Below, in pieces: positions 1 to 5,388 of a stretch of DNA of 8,399 nt. The DNA lies in the NCBI GenBank assembly GCA_964529035.1, contig CAZGUG010000070.1, positions 1-8,399 of the forward strand, given 5' to 3'. Origin of the DNA: CAZGUG01 sp964529035 (lineage in GTDB: Bacteria > Bacillota > Clostridia > Ch29). The notes beneath the pieces are model-generated. The model saw only the letters and a program-made list of their open reading frames with translations. It did not search any database and was not told the origin of the DNA. A program made the position numbers and the translations under genes. Position 1 is the stretch's first letter. Every line of letters begins with the position of its first letter.

Positions 1-174
1 AACTACTACTGGACCTTCGAAGAGGTACAGGAAAAACAGATCGTAAAAATGAAGGAAGCCTTCGATGCCATTTGGGCACTTAAGGAAGAGAAGAAGGTTG
101 ACATGAGGACCGCCGCCTATATGATAGCCATAAAGAGGGTTGCAGATGCAATGAAGCTGCGCGGCTGGTGTTAA
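1..174 (+). CDS. gdhA: Glutamate dehydrogenase, C-terminal 57 residues (5' end outside window)
   Basis: The reading frame is open from base 1 to the TAA at 172-174. The protein end reads NYYWTFEEVQEKQ, a helical stretch, then VDMRTAAYMIAIKRV and finally ADAMKLRGWC. This is the characteristic end of the roughly 420-residue hexameric glutamate dehydrogenases of clostridia and thermophiles, whose last helices pack beside the Rossmann domain. The enzyme interconverts glutamate with 2-oxoglutarate and ammonia using NAD(P)H in the cytoplasm. The catalytic lysine and aspartate and the nucleotide-binding residues lie upstream, so cofactor preference cannot be judged here. A strong terminator follows 44 bases after the stop, so this gene ends its transcript and is not coupled to the next one. 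The family call is confident; the symbol could equally be gluD. Confidence 0.88.
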   Translation, partial: NYYWTFEEVQEKQIVKMKEAFDAIWALKEEKKVDMRTAAYMIAIKRVADAMKLRGWC

Positions 175-218
175 TCCTGCCGACGGTTTGTATACAACGG
201 AAGATACGGTTTTTAATA

Positions 219-252
219 GGGGACGGGACCCCATAAGGTTCCGCCCCTTTTT
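219..252 (+). terminator. Rho-independent terminator of the glutamate dehydrogenase gene
   Basis: The left arm 219-230 (GGGGACGGGACC) pairs with the right arm 237-247 (GGTTCCGCCCC). The stem has 11 pairs with one bulged A and one G-U, and the loop is CCATAA. A run of five T follows at 248-252. This is a strong intrinsic terminator that insulates the next promoter from upstream transcription. Confidence 0.9.
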
Positions 253-275
253 GTGCCCCCGCCTATATATATTTA

Positions 276-304
276 TTGACAATTCTCAAAAAGGCATGTA
301 TTAT
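276..304 (+). promoter_or_regulatory. Sigma-A type promoter of the EIIC-like gene
   Basis: A perfect -35 box TTGACA (276-281) is followed by a 17-base spacer and a -10 box TATTAT (299-304), 11 of 12 bases matching consensus. The start of transcription should be near 311, giving a leader of about 70 bases. A promoter this strong on a minor membrane protein gene suggests it is held down by a regulator acting in the leader. Confidence 0.85.
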
Positions 305-314
305 ATAAGACATT

Positions 315-367
315 ACAGGTGTATATACAGTTGTATACATCGCCTGTCAAATATAATATACCAGGCG
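315..367 (+). promoter_or_regulatory. Inverted-repeat leader: possible operator or RNA switch of the EIIC-like gene
   Basis: Just downstream of the predicted transcription start, ACAGGTG (315-321) pairs with CGCCTGT (341-347), including one G-U. TATAC (324-328) pairs with GTATA (333-337) inside it around a four-base loop. At the DNA level the same segment contains the palindrome TGTATATACA (320-329) and a near palindrome TTGTATACAT (331-340). CGCCTG (341-346) can instead pair with CAGGCG (362-367), directly abutting the ribosome binding site. The symmetry is seen directly. Whether it serves a repressor, an RNA switch or transcript stability is inference. Confidence 0.5.
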
Positions 368-380
368 GGGAGAGGTCAAA

Positions 381-1400
381 ATGGAACAAAAGCAAAGCTT
401 TTTAAAGAGAAAAAATATTGAAATTTCACTGCACAGGTACGGTGTACAAGCCCTCGGGGCCATGGCCCAGGGACTGTTTGCTTCATTGATTATCGGACTT
501 ATTCTAAAAGTTATCGGGGAAAATCTTCATATTCCCTTCCTCTATGAAACAATTTATCCAGTGGCCGGACAGATGACCGGCCCCGCCATAGCCGTGGCGG
601 TGGCCTATGGCCTGCAGGCTCCGCCGCTGGTACTTTTCGCTTCCACCCTTACGGGGATGGTGGGCAATCAGCTGGGCGGCCCCGTCGGCGCTTTCGTGGC
701 GGCGGTTGTGGGTGCCGAGTTTGGTAAAATGGTATCCAAGGAGACAAAGGTGGATATACTGGTAACGCCGGCGATTACAATAATTACAGGGGTGCTGGCG
801 GGTACGCTGGTGGGTCCCGGTGTCTCCGCCATTATGACGGGTCTTGGCAGATGGATAATGTGGGCCACCGAACTGCATCCGATACCCATGGGCATACTGG
901 TTTCGGTGCTTATGGGTATGGTGCTTACAATGCCCATAAGCAGTGCCGCCCTTGCGATTATGCTGGGGCTGGGAGGTCTTGCCGCCGGGGCCGCTACGGT
1001 GGGCTGCAGTACCCAGATGGTGGGCTTTGCCGTGGCCAGCTACAGGGAAAACGGTTGGGGGGGACTTTTTTCCCAGGGCCTTGGCACATCAATGCTGCAG
1101 GTGCCCAATATAGTCAAAAACCCGCTTATTTGGATTCCTCCCACGCTGGCCTCGGCGGTAATAGGGCCCTTTGCCACCACGGTGTTTAGAATGGAAAACA
1201 TTCCGCTGGGGGCGGGTATGGGTACCAGCGGCCTTGTGGGCCAGTTCGGAACGGTGGCGGCGATGGGCCCGGAGGTTTCGGTGCTTTTGAAAATACTGAT
1301 ACTGCATATTGCCGCTCCGGTGGTTCTTACGCTGGTTTTTTCGGAACTTATGAGAAAGAAGGGCTGGATCAGGGCAGGGGACATGAAGCTGCCCGACTAA
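381..1400 (+). CDS. PTS EIIC_2-type / PfoR-like integral membrane protein, orphan
   Basis: This is a 339-residue, very hydrophobic protein with about eight to ten likely membrane segments. It is rich in Gly and Ala and has only a short charged start (residues 1-20) and end. Family landmarks include TGPAIAVAVAYGLQAPPL (about 66-83), MPISSAALAIM (184-194), GLGTSMLQVPNIVKNP (233-248) and PLGAGMGTSGLVGQ (275-288). They fit the stand-alone PTS EIIC_2 family, to which the Clostridium perfringens PfoR regulator also belongs. In a classical PTS, EIIC carries the sugar across the membrane while EIIB phosphorylates it. No EIIA or EIIB domain is fused here and none is encoded nearby, so the substrate and even the transport role are unknown; a sensor or facilitator role is possible. 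The start follows GGGGAGAGG (367-375) at good spacing. It is probably cotranscribed with the downstream glycosylase gene. Confidence 0.8.
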   Translation: MEQKQSFLKRKNIEISLHRYGVQALGAMAQGLFASLIIGLILKVIGENLHIPFLYETIYPVAGQMTGPAIAVAVAYGLQAPPLVLFASTLTGMVGNQLGGPVGAFVAAVVGAEFGKMVSKETKVDILVTPAITIITGVLAGTLVGPGVSAIMTGLGRWIMWATELHPIPMGILVSVLMGMVLTMPISSAALAIMLGLGGLAAGAATVGCSTQMVGFAVASYRENGWGGLFSQGLGTSMLQVPNIVKNPLIWIPPTLASAVIGPFATTVFRMENIPLGAGMGTSGLVGQFGTVAAMGPEVSVLLKILILHIAAPVVLTLVFSELMRKKGWIRAGDMKLPD

Positions 1401-1443
1401 GACAAACAGCCGGCCATTCCGGCCGCCGGAAAGGGGGATTTCT

Positions 1444-2319
1444 ATGGATTTGGAAAATACCGATAGCGGGGTTCTTTTAAGAAATGCAGGGAATTTTGAA
1501 CCCGGGCATATATTCGAGTGCGGTCAGTGTTTCCGGTGGAATGCAATGCCGGACGGCAGCTACACCGGCGTTGCCGGAGGCAGGGCCCTGAGGGTCCAAA
1601 AAAAAGGCGGTTATGTGCTGTTTGACGGTACCAACCGGCGTGAATTCAGGGAATACTGGGTCGGATACTTCGACCTTGGGAGGGATTATGGCCGCATTAA
1701 GAAGGAGCTGTGCCGCGACCCCGTTATGGCCCGGGCGGTGGAATACGGATACGGCATACGTATTCTGAAACAGGATCCCTGGGAGACACTGGTTTCATTC
1801 ATTATTTCAGCAAACAACGGCATACCCAGAATCAAGAAAACAATCGAAATGCTGTGCCGCAGATACGGCAGGAAATTCACTGCAAACGGGAAAACTTATT
1901 ATGACTTCCCCACCCCTTTGTGCCTGGCGCTGCTGTCCCGGGAGGATATAACCGCCTGCGGCTGCGGATACAGGGCAAAGTACCTGTCAAAGGCGGCCGA
2001 AATGGTGGTAGCGGGAAAGGTGGACCTGGAATCGCTGTCCGAAATGAGCACCGGGGAAGTAAGGGAAGTTCTTATGGGTACTCCCGGCGTGGGGCCCAAG
2101 GTGGCCGACTGCGTTATGCTGTTTTCAATGGCACGGTTGGACGCTTTTCCGGTGGACGTGTGGATTAAAAGGGTAATGGAGCACTACTACCTGAAAAAGG
2201 ATACATCCCTTAATGAAATAAGGCGGCATGCTCAAAACAGGTTTGGCCCCCTTGCGGGGGTTGCCCAGCAGTATTTGTTCTATTATGCCAGGGGCACAAT
2301 GGGACAGACCGGCGCCTGA
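1444..2319 (+). CDS. ogg: 8-oxoguanine DNA glycosylase / AP lyase, OGG1 type
   Basis: This 291-residue enzyme excises oxidised guanine from DNA and nicks the abasic site, the first step of base excision repair. Residues 1-110 form the OGG N-terminal domain, with the signature GQCFRW at 27-32. The rest is the HhH-GPD fold. The hairpin-helix-hairpin segment TPGVGPKVADC contains the catalytic lysine K219, and FPVDVWIKR supplies the catalytic aspartate D238. C223, Q275 and F279 align with human OGG1 C253, Q315 and F319, which hold 8-oxoguanine. N124, R129, Y176 and R177 align with N149, R154, Y203 and R204, which surround the base opposite the lesion. The start lies six bases after AAGGGGG (1431-1437), 43 bases behind the EIIC-like gene with no terminator between, so the two are probably one transcript. 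Their functional link is not obvious. Confidence 0.93.
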   Translation: MDLENTDSGVLLRNAGNFEPGHIFECGQCFRWNAMPDGSYTGVAGGRALRVQKKGGYVLFDGTNRREFREYWVGYFDLGRDYGRIKKELCRDPVMARAVEYGYGIRILKQDPWETLVSFIISANNGIPRIKKTIEMLCRRYGRKFTANGKTYYDFPTPLCLALLSREDITACGCGYRAKYLSKAAEMVVAGKVDLESLSEMSTGEVREVLMGTPGVGPKVADCVMLFSMARLDAFPVDVWIKRVMEHYYLKKDTSLNEIRRHAQNRFGPLAGVAQQYLFYYARGTMGQTGA

Positions 2320-2420
2320 AGATAAAATGGCTGAAAATAGGGACAAATAATGGATATACAGAGAAAAGACTATATAATTTATATTAATTGAGAATTTTGA
2401 CCAATTATGTGCGATTTCCG

Positions 2421-2459
2421 GCCGGTACCGGGTTTGATTACTCAACCGGCTTTTATTAT
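2421..2459 (+). terminator. Terminator-like hairpin between ogg and the groE promoter
   Basis: GCCGGT (2421-2426) pairs perfectly with ACCGGC (2445-2450) and is followed at once by TTTTATTATT. An alternative inner pairing uses CCGG (2428-2431) with CCGG (2446-2449) plus TTG with CAA. The loop of the main stem is long (18 bases), so it is weaker than the terminator at 219. It probably ends the EIIC-ogg transcript about 100 bases after the ogg stop. It overlaps the predicted groE -35 and -10 elements. Confidence 0.5.
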
Positions 2460-2462
2460 TAT
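2434..2462 (+). promoter_or_regulatory. Predicted groE promoter
   Basis: TTGATT (2434-2439), a 17-base spacer and TATTAT (2457-2462) place the transcription start near 2469. CIRCE then begins within the first few transcribed bases, the usual arrangement for HrcA-controlled groE operons. The -35 box matches consensus at four of six positions and the -10 box at five of six. Several overlapping TATTAT-like hexamers in the T-rich stretch make the exact register uncertain. Confidence 0.6.
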
Positions 2463-2473
2463 ATTAACTGTAA

Positions 2474-2500
2474 TTAGCACTCAACAGCAGTGAGTGCTAA
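2474..2500. promoter_or_regulatory. CIRCE operator (HrcA repressor binding site)
   Basis: TTAGCACTC (2474-2482), nine spacer bases and GAGTGCTAA (2492-2500) form the perfect 9-9-9 CIRCE inverted repeat with no mismatch to the classical consensus. HrcA binds this DNA and represses groESL until heat shock titrates GroEL away from HrcA. It lies 44 bases before the groES start codon and just after the predicted transcription start. hrcA itself is not in the window. Confidence 0.98.
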
Positions 2501-2544
2501 CAAAACCGAACAAAAACCATACATATAGGTGAGGAGGGTAAAAC

Positions 2545-2829
2545 ATGAACATCAAGCCACTAGGAGACAGGGTTGTTGTAAAGGTACTCGAAAAACAGGA
2601 GACTACCAAGAGCGGGATTGTACTGCCGGATACCGCAAAGGAAAAACCCCAGGAAGGCGAAGTTCTGGCGGTGGGAAGCGGAGAACTGGTGGACGGCAAG
2701 AGGGTTGCCCTGGAAGTGAAAGCAGGGGACAGGGTCATATATTCCAAGTACGCGGGTACCGAAATCAAGATGGATGACAAGGAGTACCTCATTCTCAGAC
2801 AGAGCGATATACTTGCAATAATAGAATAA
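2545..2829 (+). CDS. groES: Co-chaperonin GroES (Cpn10)
   Basis: This is a 94-residue protein of normal Cpn10 length. It starts MNIKPLGDRVVVKV, carries the mobile loop around residues 16-35 with the GroEL-contacting tripeptide IVL at 25-27, and continues with the roof segment GEVLAVGSGE (38-47). GDRVIYSKYAGTEIK and YLILRQSDILAIIE complete the beta barrel. A heptamer of this protein caps the GroEL ring and encloses folding substrates in the cytoplasm. The start follows GAGGAGGG (2531-2538). It is the first gene of the CIRCE-controlled operon, and groEL starts 27 bases after its stop codon. Confidence 0.98.
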   Translation: MNIKPLGDRVVVKVLEKQETTKSGIVLPDTAKEKPQEGEVLAVGSGELVDGKRVALEVKAGDRVIYSKYAGTEIKMDDKEYLILRQSDILAIIE

Positions 2830-2856
2830 GAAAACAATTTAAAGGAGTGAAAGGAC

Positions 2857-4491
2857 ATGGCTAAGGAGATTAAGTTTGGCGAAGATGCCAGAAGAGCGCT
2901 GGAAAGAGGCATGAACCAGCTTGCGGATACCGTTAAGATTACCCTTGGACCAAAGGGCAGAAACGTAGTACTTGACAAAAAGTTCGGGACGCCGACAATA
3001 ACAAACGACGGCGTAACGATAGCCAGGGAAATAGAAGTTGAAGATCCCTTTGAAAATATGGGGGCACAGCTAGTAAAGGAAGTTGCAACAAAGACCAATG
3101 ACGTGGCCGGTGACGGTACCACTACCGCTACCCTTCTGGCCCAGGCGATGGTCAGGGAAGGACTTAAAAATGTTGCTGCCGGAGCCAACCCGATGGTACT
3201 TAAAAGGGGTATCCAGAAGGCAGTGGAAAAGGCAGTGGAAGCCCTTAAAAACCAGAGCAAGAGCATAGACAAAAAGGAATCGATAGCACAGGTTGCTGCG
3301 AACTCCGCATCCGACGAAGAAATCGGAAGCCTGATAGCCGATGCAATGGAGAAGGTCGGCAAGGACGGCGTTATAACGGTGGAAGAATCCAAAACCATGG
3401 GAACAACCCTTGAGGTTGTTGAAGGTATGCAGTTTGACAGGGGATACCTGTCCGCCTATATGGTAACCGATACCGACAAAATGGAAGCGGTTCTTGACGA
3501 CGCCCATATACTTATAACCGACAAGAAGATAACCAATGTACAGGACCTGCTGCCGGTACTTGAGCAGGTTGTACAGCAGGGCAAAAAGCTGTTAATAATA
3601 GCCGAGGACATCGAGGGCGAAGCCCTTGCAACGCTGGTGGTCAACAAGCTGAGGGGAACCTTTACCTGCGTGGCCGTCAAGGCTCCCGGCTTTGGCGACA
3701 GGAGAAAGGCAATGCTTGAAGATATAGCCATCCTCACCGGCGGCGAGGTAATTTCCGAAGAACTGGGTCTTGAATTAAAGAACGCCACAATAAGCCAGAT
3801 GGGTAAGGCAAGGCAGGTCAAGGTGACAAAAGAGGACACCATTATTGTGGACGGTGGGGGCGACGAAAACGAAATCAAGAACAGAATCAAGCAGATTAAG
3901 GTGCAGATAGAAGATACCACATCCGAGTTTGACAGGGAAAAGCTCCAGGAAAGGCTTGCAAAGCTTGCCGGCGGCGTAGCCGTTATCCAGGTGGGTGCGG
4001 CCTCGGAAACCGAGCTCAAGGAAAAGAAACACAGGATTGAGGATGCGCTCTCTGCAACAAGGGCAGCCGTTGAAGAGGGTATAGTGGCCGGCGGCGGAAC
4101 AGCCCTGCTGAGGACGCTGGTAGAGGTTGACAAGTTTATAGATAAGGCGGAAGGCGACGAAAAGACCGGTGCCAAGATAGTAAGAAGAGCCCTTGAGGAG
4201 CCGATAAGGCAGATAGTCGACAATGCAGGGGCGGAAGGCTCGGTAATAGTTGAAAAGGTTGTGAACCTGAAGGGTGCCATGGGTTACGACGCCTTCAAGG
4301 GCGAATATGTGGACATGATAGAAGCGGGGATTCTGGACCCCACAAAGGTAACAAGGTCGGCGCTGCAAAACGCCGCATCGGTGGCGGCAATGGTGCTTAC
4401 CACCGAGAGCCTTGTGGCGGACATTCCCGAGAAGAAGAACGACATGCCCCCGGGAGGAATGGGCGGCATGGGCGGAATGGATATGATGTAG
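2857..4491 (+). CDS. groEL: Chaperonin GroEL (Cpn60)
   Basis: This 544-residue subunit is the normal size for the ATP-driven double-ring chaperonin that folds cytosolic proteins with GroES. The start MAKEIKFGEDARRALERGMN is typical. The equatorial ATP site shows TLGPKGRNV (about 29-37) and GDGTTTAT with D86. The Asp needed for ATP hydrolysis is D396 in EDALSATRAAVEEG, followed by AGGGTALLR from 411. The apical and intermediate region includes VKAPGFGDRRKAMLEDIA. The tail ends in GGM repeats (GGMGGMGGMDMM), the flexible chamber-floor tail of group I chaperonins. The start follows AAAGGAG (2841-2847), with a second AAGGA closer to the ATG. It shares the groES transcript and its HrcA control. 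I see nothing missing or unusual. Confidence 0.99.
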   Translation: MAKEIKFGEDARRALERGMNQLADTVKITLGPKGRNVVLDKKFGTPTITNDGVTIAREIEVEDPFENMGAQLVKEVATKTNDVAGDGTTTATLLAQAMVREGLKNVAAGANPMVLKRGIQKAVEKAVEALKNQSKSIDKKESIAQVAANSASDEEIGSLIADAMEKVGKDGVITVEESKTMGTTLEVVEGMQFDRGYLSAYMVTDTDKMEAVLDDAHILITDKKITNVQDLLPVLEQVVQQGKKLLIIAEDIEGEALATLVVNKLRGTFTCVAVKAPGFGDRRKAMLEDIAILTGGEVISEELGLELKNATISQMGKARQVKVTKEDTIIVDGGGDENEIKNRIKQIKVQIEDTTSEFDREKLQERLAKLAGGVAVIQVGAASETELKEKKHRIEDALSATRAAVEEGIVAGGGTALLRTLVEVDKFIDKAEGDEKTGAKIVRRALEEPIRQIVDNAGAEGSVIVEKVVNLKGAMGYDAFKGEYVDMIEAGILDPTKVTRSALQNAASVAAMVLTTESLVADIPEKKNDMPPGGMGGMGGMDMM

Positions 4492-4511
4492 GGATGAAGA
4501 AATAGAATATC

Positions 4512-4567
4512 AAAGTGCACCTCCTGGTGTCAGACGCAGTCTGACACCAGGAGGTGCACTTTATTTT
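4512..4567. terminator. Perfect 24-bp hairpin, probable bidirectional terminator of groEL and the coat genes
   Basis: The left arm 4512-4535 and the right arm 4539-4562 are perfectly complementary over 24 bases around the three-base loop GCA. On the plus strand the stem is followed by TTTATTTTAA, which fits an intrinsic terminator 20 bases after the groEL stop. On the minus strand the stem starts within the stop codon of the Coat F gene (4563-4561), and the following T-run is only TTT. The stem is far longer than termination needs. It also contains the octamer CACCTCCT (4518-4525) paired with AGGAGGTG (4549-4556). Confidence 0.85.
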
Positions 4568-4842
4568 AACAGTTCTTCGTTTAACTGCTCGAATTTGCGT
4601 TTTACAGTTTCGGTATCCTTACTGCCGGCACTGTTTATTCGGCACCAGCCCCGCTTTGTCATGGCGGACTGAACATCCCGGTGCATTCTGTGGGTTTCGT
4701 TGAGGATGTTTTCGAGTATCTGGCCAAGGGCCCGGCTGGTGCTTTCGTTGACGCAGCTGTTATACGAATTGGACAGGTGATTTTCGGATATCAAAAGGTC
4801 CTTCAGGATTTCCTTATCCCCGAAATATTCGGCGCCGCTCAT
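4561..4842 (-). CDS. Spore coat protein, Coat F domain
   Basis: This 93-residue protein matches the Coat F family. Residues 9-66 read DKEILKDLLISENHLSNSYN, then CVNESTSRALGQILENILNE, then THRMHRDVQSAMTKRGWC. These are the two long helices with the conserved SYN, NETHRM and KRGW positions of CotF-like proteins found in Bacillus and Clostridium spores. A 27-residue charged tail (67-93, Lys/Glu rich) follows the domain. The start is fixed by AAGGAGG (4856-4850 on the minus strand), which overlaps the stop codon of the upstream gene, so the two are translationally coupled. Family knowledge places it in the spore coat, made in the mother cell late in sporulation. No sporulation sigma-factor promoter was recognised. 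It converges on groEL. Confidence 0.82.
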   Translation of the reverse strand: MSGAEYFGDKEILKDLLISENHLSNSYNSCVNESTSRALGQILENILNETHRMHRDVQSAMTKRGWCRINSAGSKDTETVKRKFEQLNEELLK

Positions 4843-4854
4843 TCAAAAACCTCC

Positions 4855-5085
4855 TTAATCGCTGCCAGAGTGGGAAACCACATAATTAAAAAGGGCGTTG
4901 TAATGGTTCTTGTGCTTTTCCGCCAGTTTGCTGCAGAGGTTTTTAAGCTCCGAATCCTGGCTCTTTTTCGAGTACTGTCTCAGTTTAAGCATCATAAGGG
5001 CCTCCTGGGACATCTGCTCCTCCAGGATTGACAGGTCCTTGGACGATAACGGCTCAAAAACCTCCGAGGGACTGATATCTTCCAT
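4855..5085 (-). CDS. Small helical protein, probable spore coat partner of the Coat F protein
   Basis: This 76-residue protein has a short polar start (1-16, MEDISPSEVFEPLSSK). Two amphipathic helices follow: about 17-42 (DLSILEEQMSQEALMMLKLR) and about 44-71 (DSELKNLCSKLAEKHKNHYN). The pattern resembles the antiparallel helical hairpin of Coat F and ferritin-like small proteins, and clostridial Coat F genes often have such a short neighbour. There are no signal peptide, membrane segment or catalytic residues. The start follows AAGGAGG (5099-5093 on the minus strand) with seven bases spacing. Its stop lies inside the ribosome binding site of the Coat F gene, 12 bases before that gene's start, so the two are coexpressed. 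The coat role is inferred from fold pattern and context; I do not recognise a named family. Confidence 0.68.
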   Translation of the reverse strand: MEDISPSEVFEPLSSKDLSILEEQMSQEALMMLKLRQYSKKSQDSELKNLCSKLAEKHKNHYNALFNYVVSHSGSD

Positions 5086-5099
5086 CCGATAGCCTCCTT

Positions 5100-5293
5100 A
5101 CAATTAGAACTCCTTGATATATTATTATCTCCTTTGACATTTTTATTTGGGTAAATTGCTGCCCGTGGAGAAATAATACTCCTTGACTGGAAATAAACCG
5201 TAAAAACGGTAAGGATTCTGCTGTCAGTTCTGATATAATATTGATATTATAGACATGAAACCCGAATAAATCACAACCGGCGGGACAAAGTAT
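5100..5293. other. AT-rich divergent intergenic region between the coat genes and guaB
   Basis: I find no credible gene here. Three copies of TCAA(A)GGAG lie on the minus strand at 5117-5110, 5137-5129 and 5186-5179, upstream of the coat-gene ribosome site. A small hairpin ACCGT-AAAA-ACGGT lies at 5197-5210. An 8-bp inverted repeat, TATAATAT-TG-ATATTATA (5234-5251), places TATAAT on both strands, and its plus copy is preceded by TGA to give an extended -10 (TGATATAAT, 5231-5239). No recognisable -35 accompanies either copy. No purine riboswitch core was recognised. Confidence 0.5.
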
Positions 5294-5322
5294 TTGACAA
5301 GGGAATCTTATTTGACTATAAT
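5294..5322 (+). promoter_or_regulatory. Consensus sigma-A promoter of guaBA
   Basis: TTGACA (5294-5299), a 17-base spacer and TATAAT (5317-5322) match the vegetative consensus at all twelve positions. Transcription should start near 5329, leaving a leader of about 60 bases. That is too short for a full purine riboswitch plus expression platform. The leader contains GGTATAC (5357-5363) but no obvious terminator, so expression may be strong and controlled elsewhere. Confidence 0.9.
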
Positions 5323-5388
5323 ACTCAAAAATACCTAATTCATGGAACGGATTATTGGTATACAAGAAATTAAAGGGGAGGCTTATAC

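Noticed and set aside
188..421. 77-codon plus-strand frame upstream of the EIIC-like gene
   Set aside because: It runs through a terminator, a promoter and the operator-like repeats and overlaps the real start; the composition is not protein-like.
1411..1425. CGGCC-ATTCC-GGCCG hairpin between the EIIC-like gene and ogg as a terminator
   Set aside because: Only five pairs and no T-run; the ogg ribosome site follows immediately, so cotranscription is more likely.
2327..2391. Two tiny overlapping frames after ogg (7 and 13 codons, joined at TAATG) that could be leader peptides
   Set aside because: The ribosome sites are weak, and there is no regulatory codon run or attenuator pairing to support them.
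2481..3398. 305-codon minus-strand open frame opposite groES/groEL
   Set aside because: It is a shadow of the groEL codon pattern: low complexity Ser/Thr/Leu-rich translation, no ribosome site, and it covers CIRCE and two certain genes.
3456..4280. 274-codon minus-strand open frame opposite groEL
   Set aside because: Same cause; Ser/Ile-rich translation antisense to highly conserved GroEL segments, with no family resemblance.
5054..5365. 103-codon minus-strand frame over the guaB promoter region
   Set aside because: It overlaps the start of the small coat-type gene in another frame and crosses the consensus guaB promoter; no ribosome site or family likeness.
5323..5388. Guanine/purine riboswitch in front of guaB
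   Set aside because: The leader after the consensus promoter is only about 60 bases, lacks the conserved purine aptamer core and has no terminator or sequestering stem that I could see.
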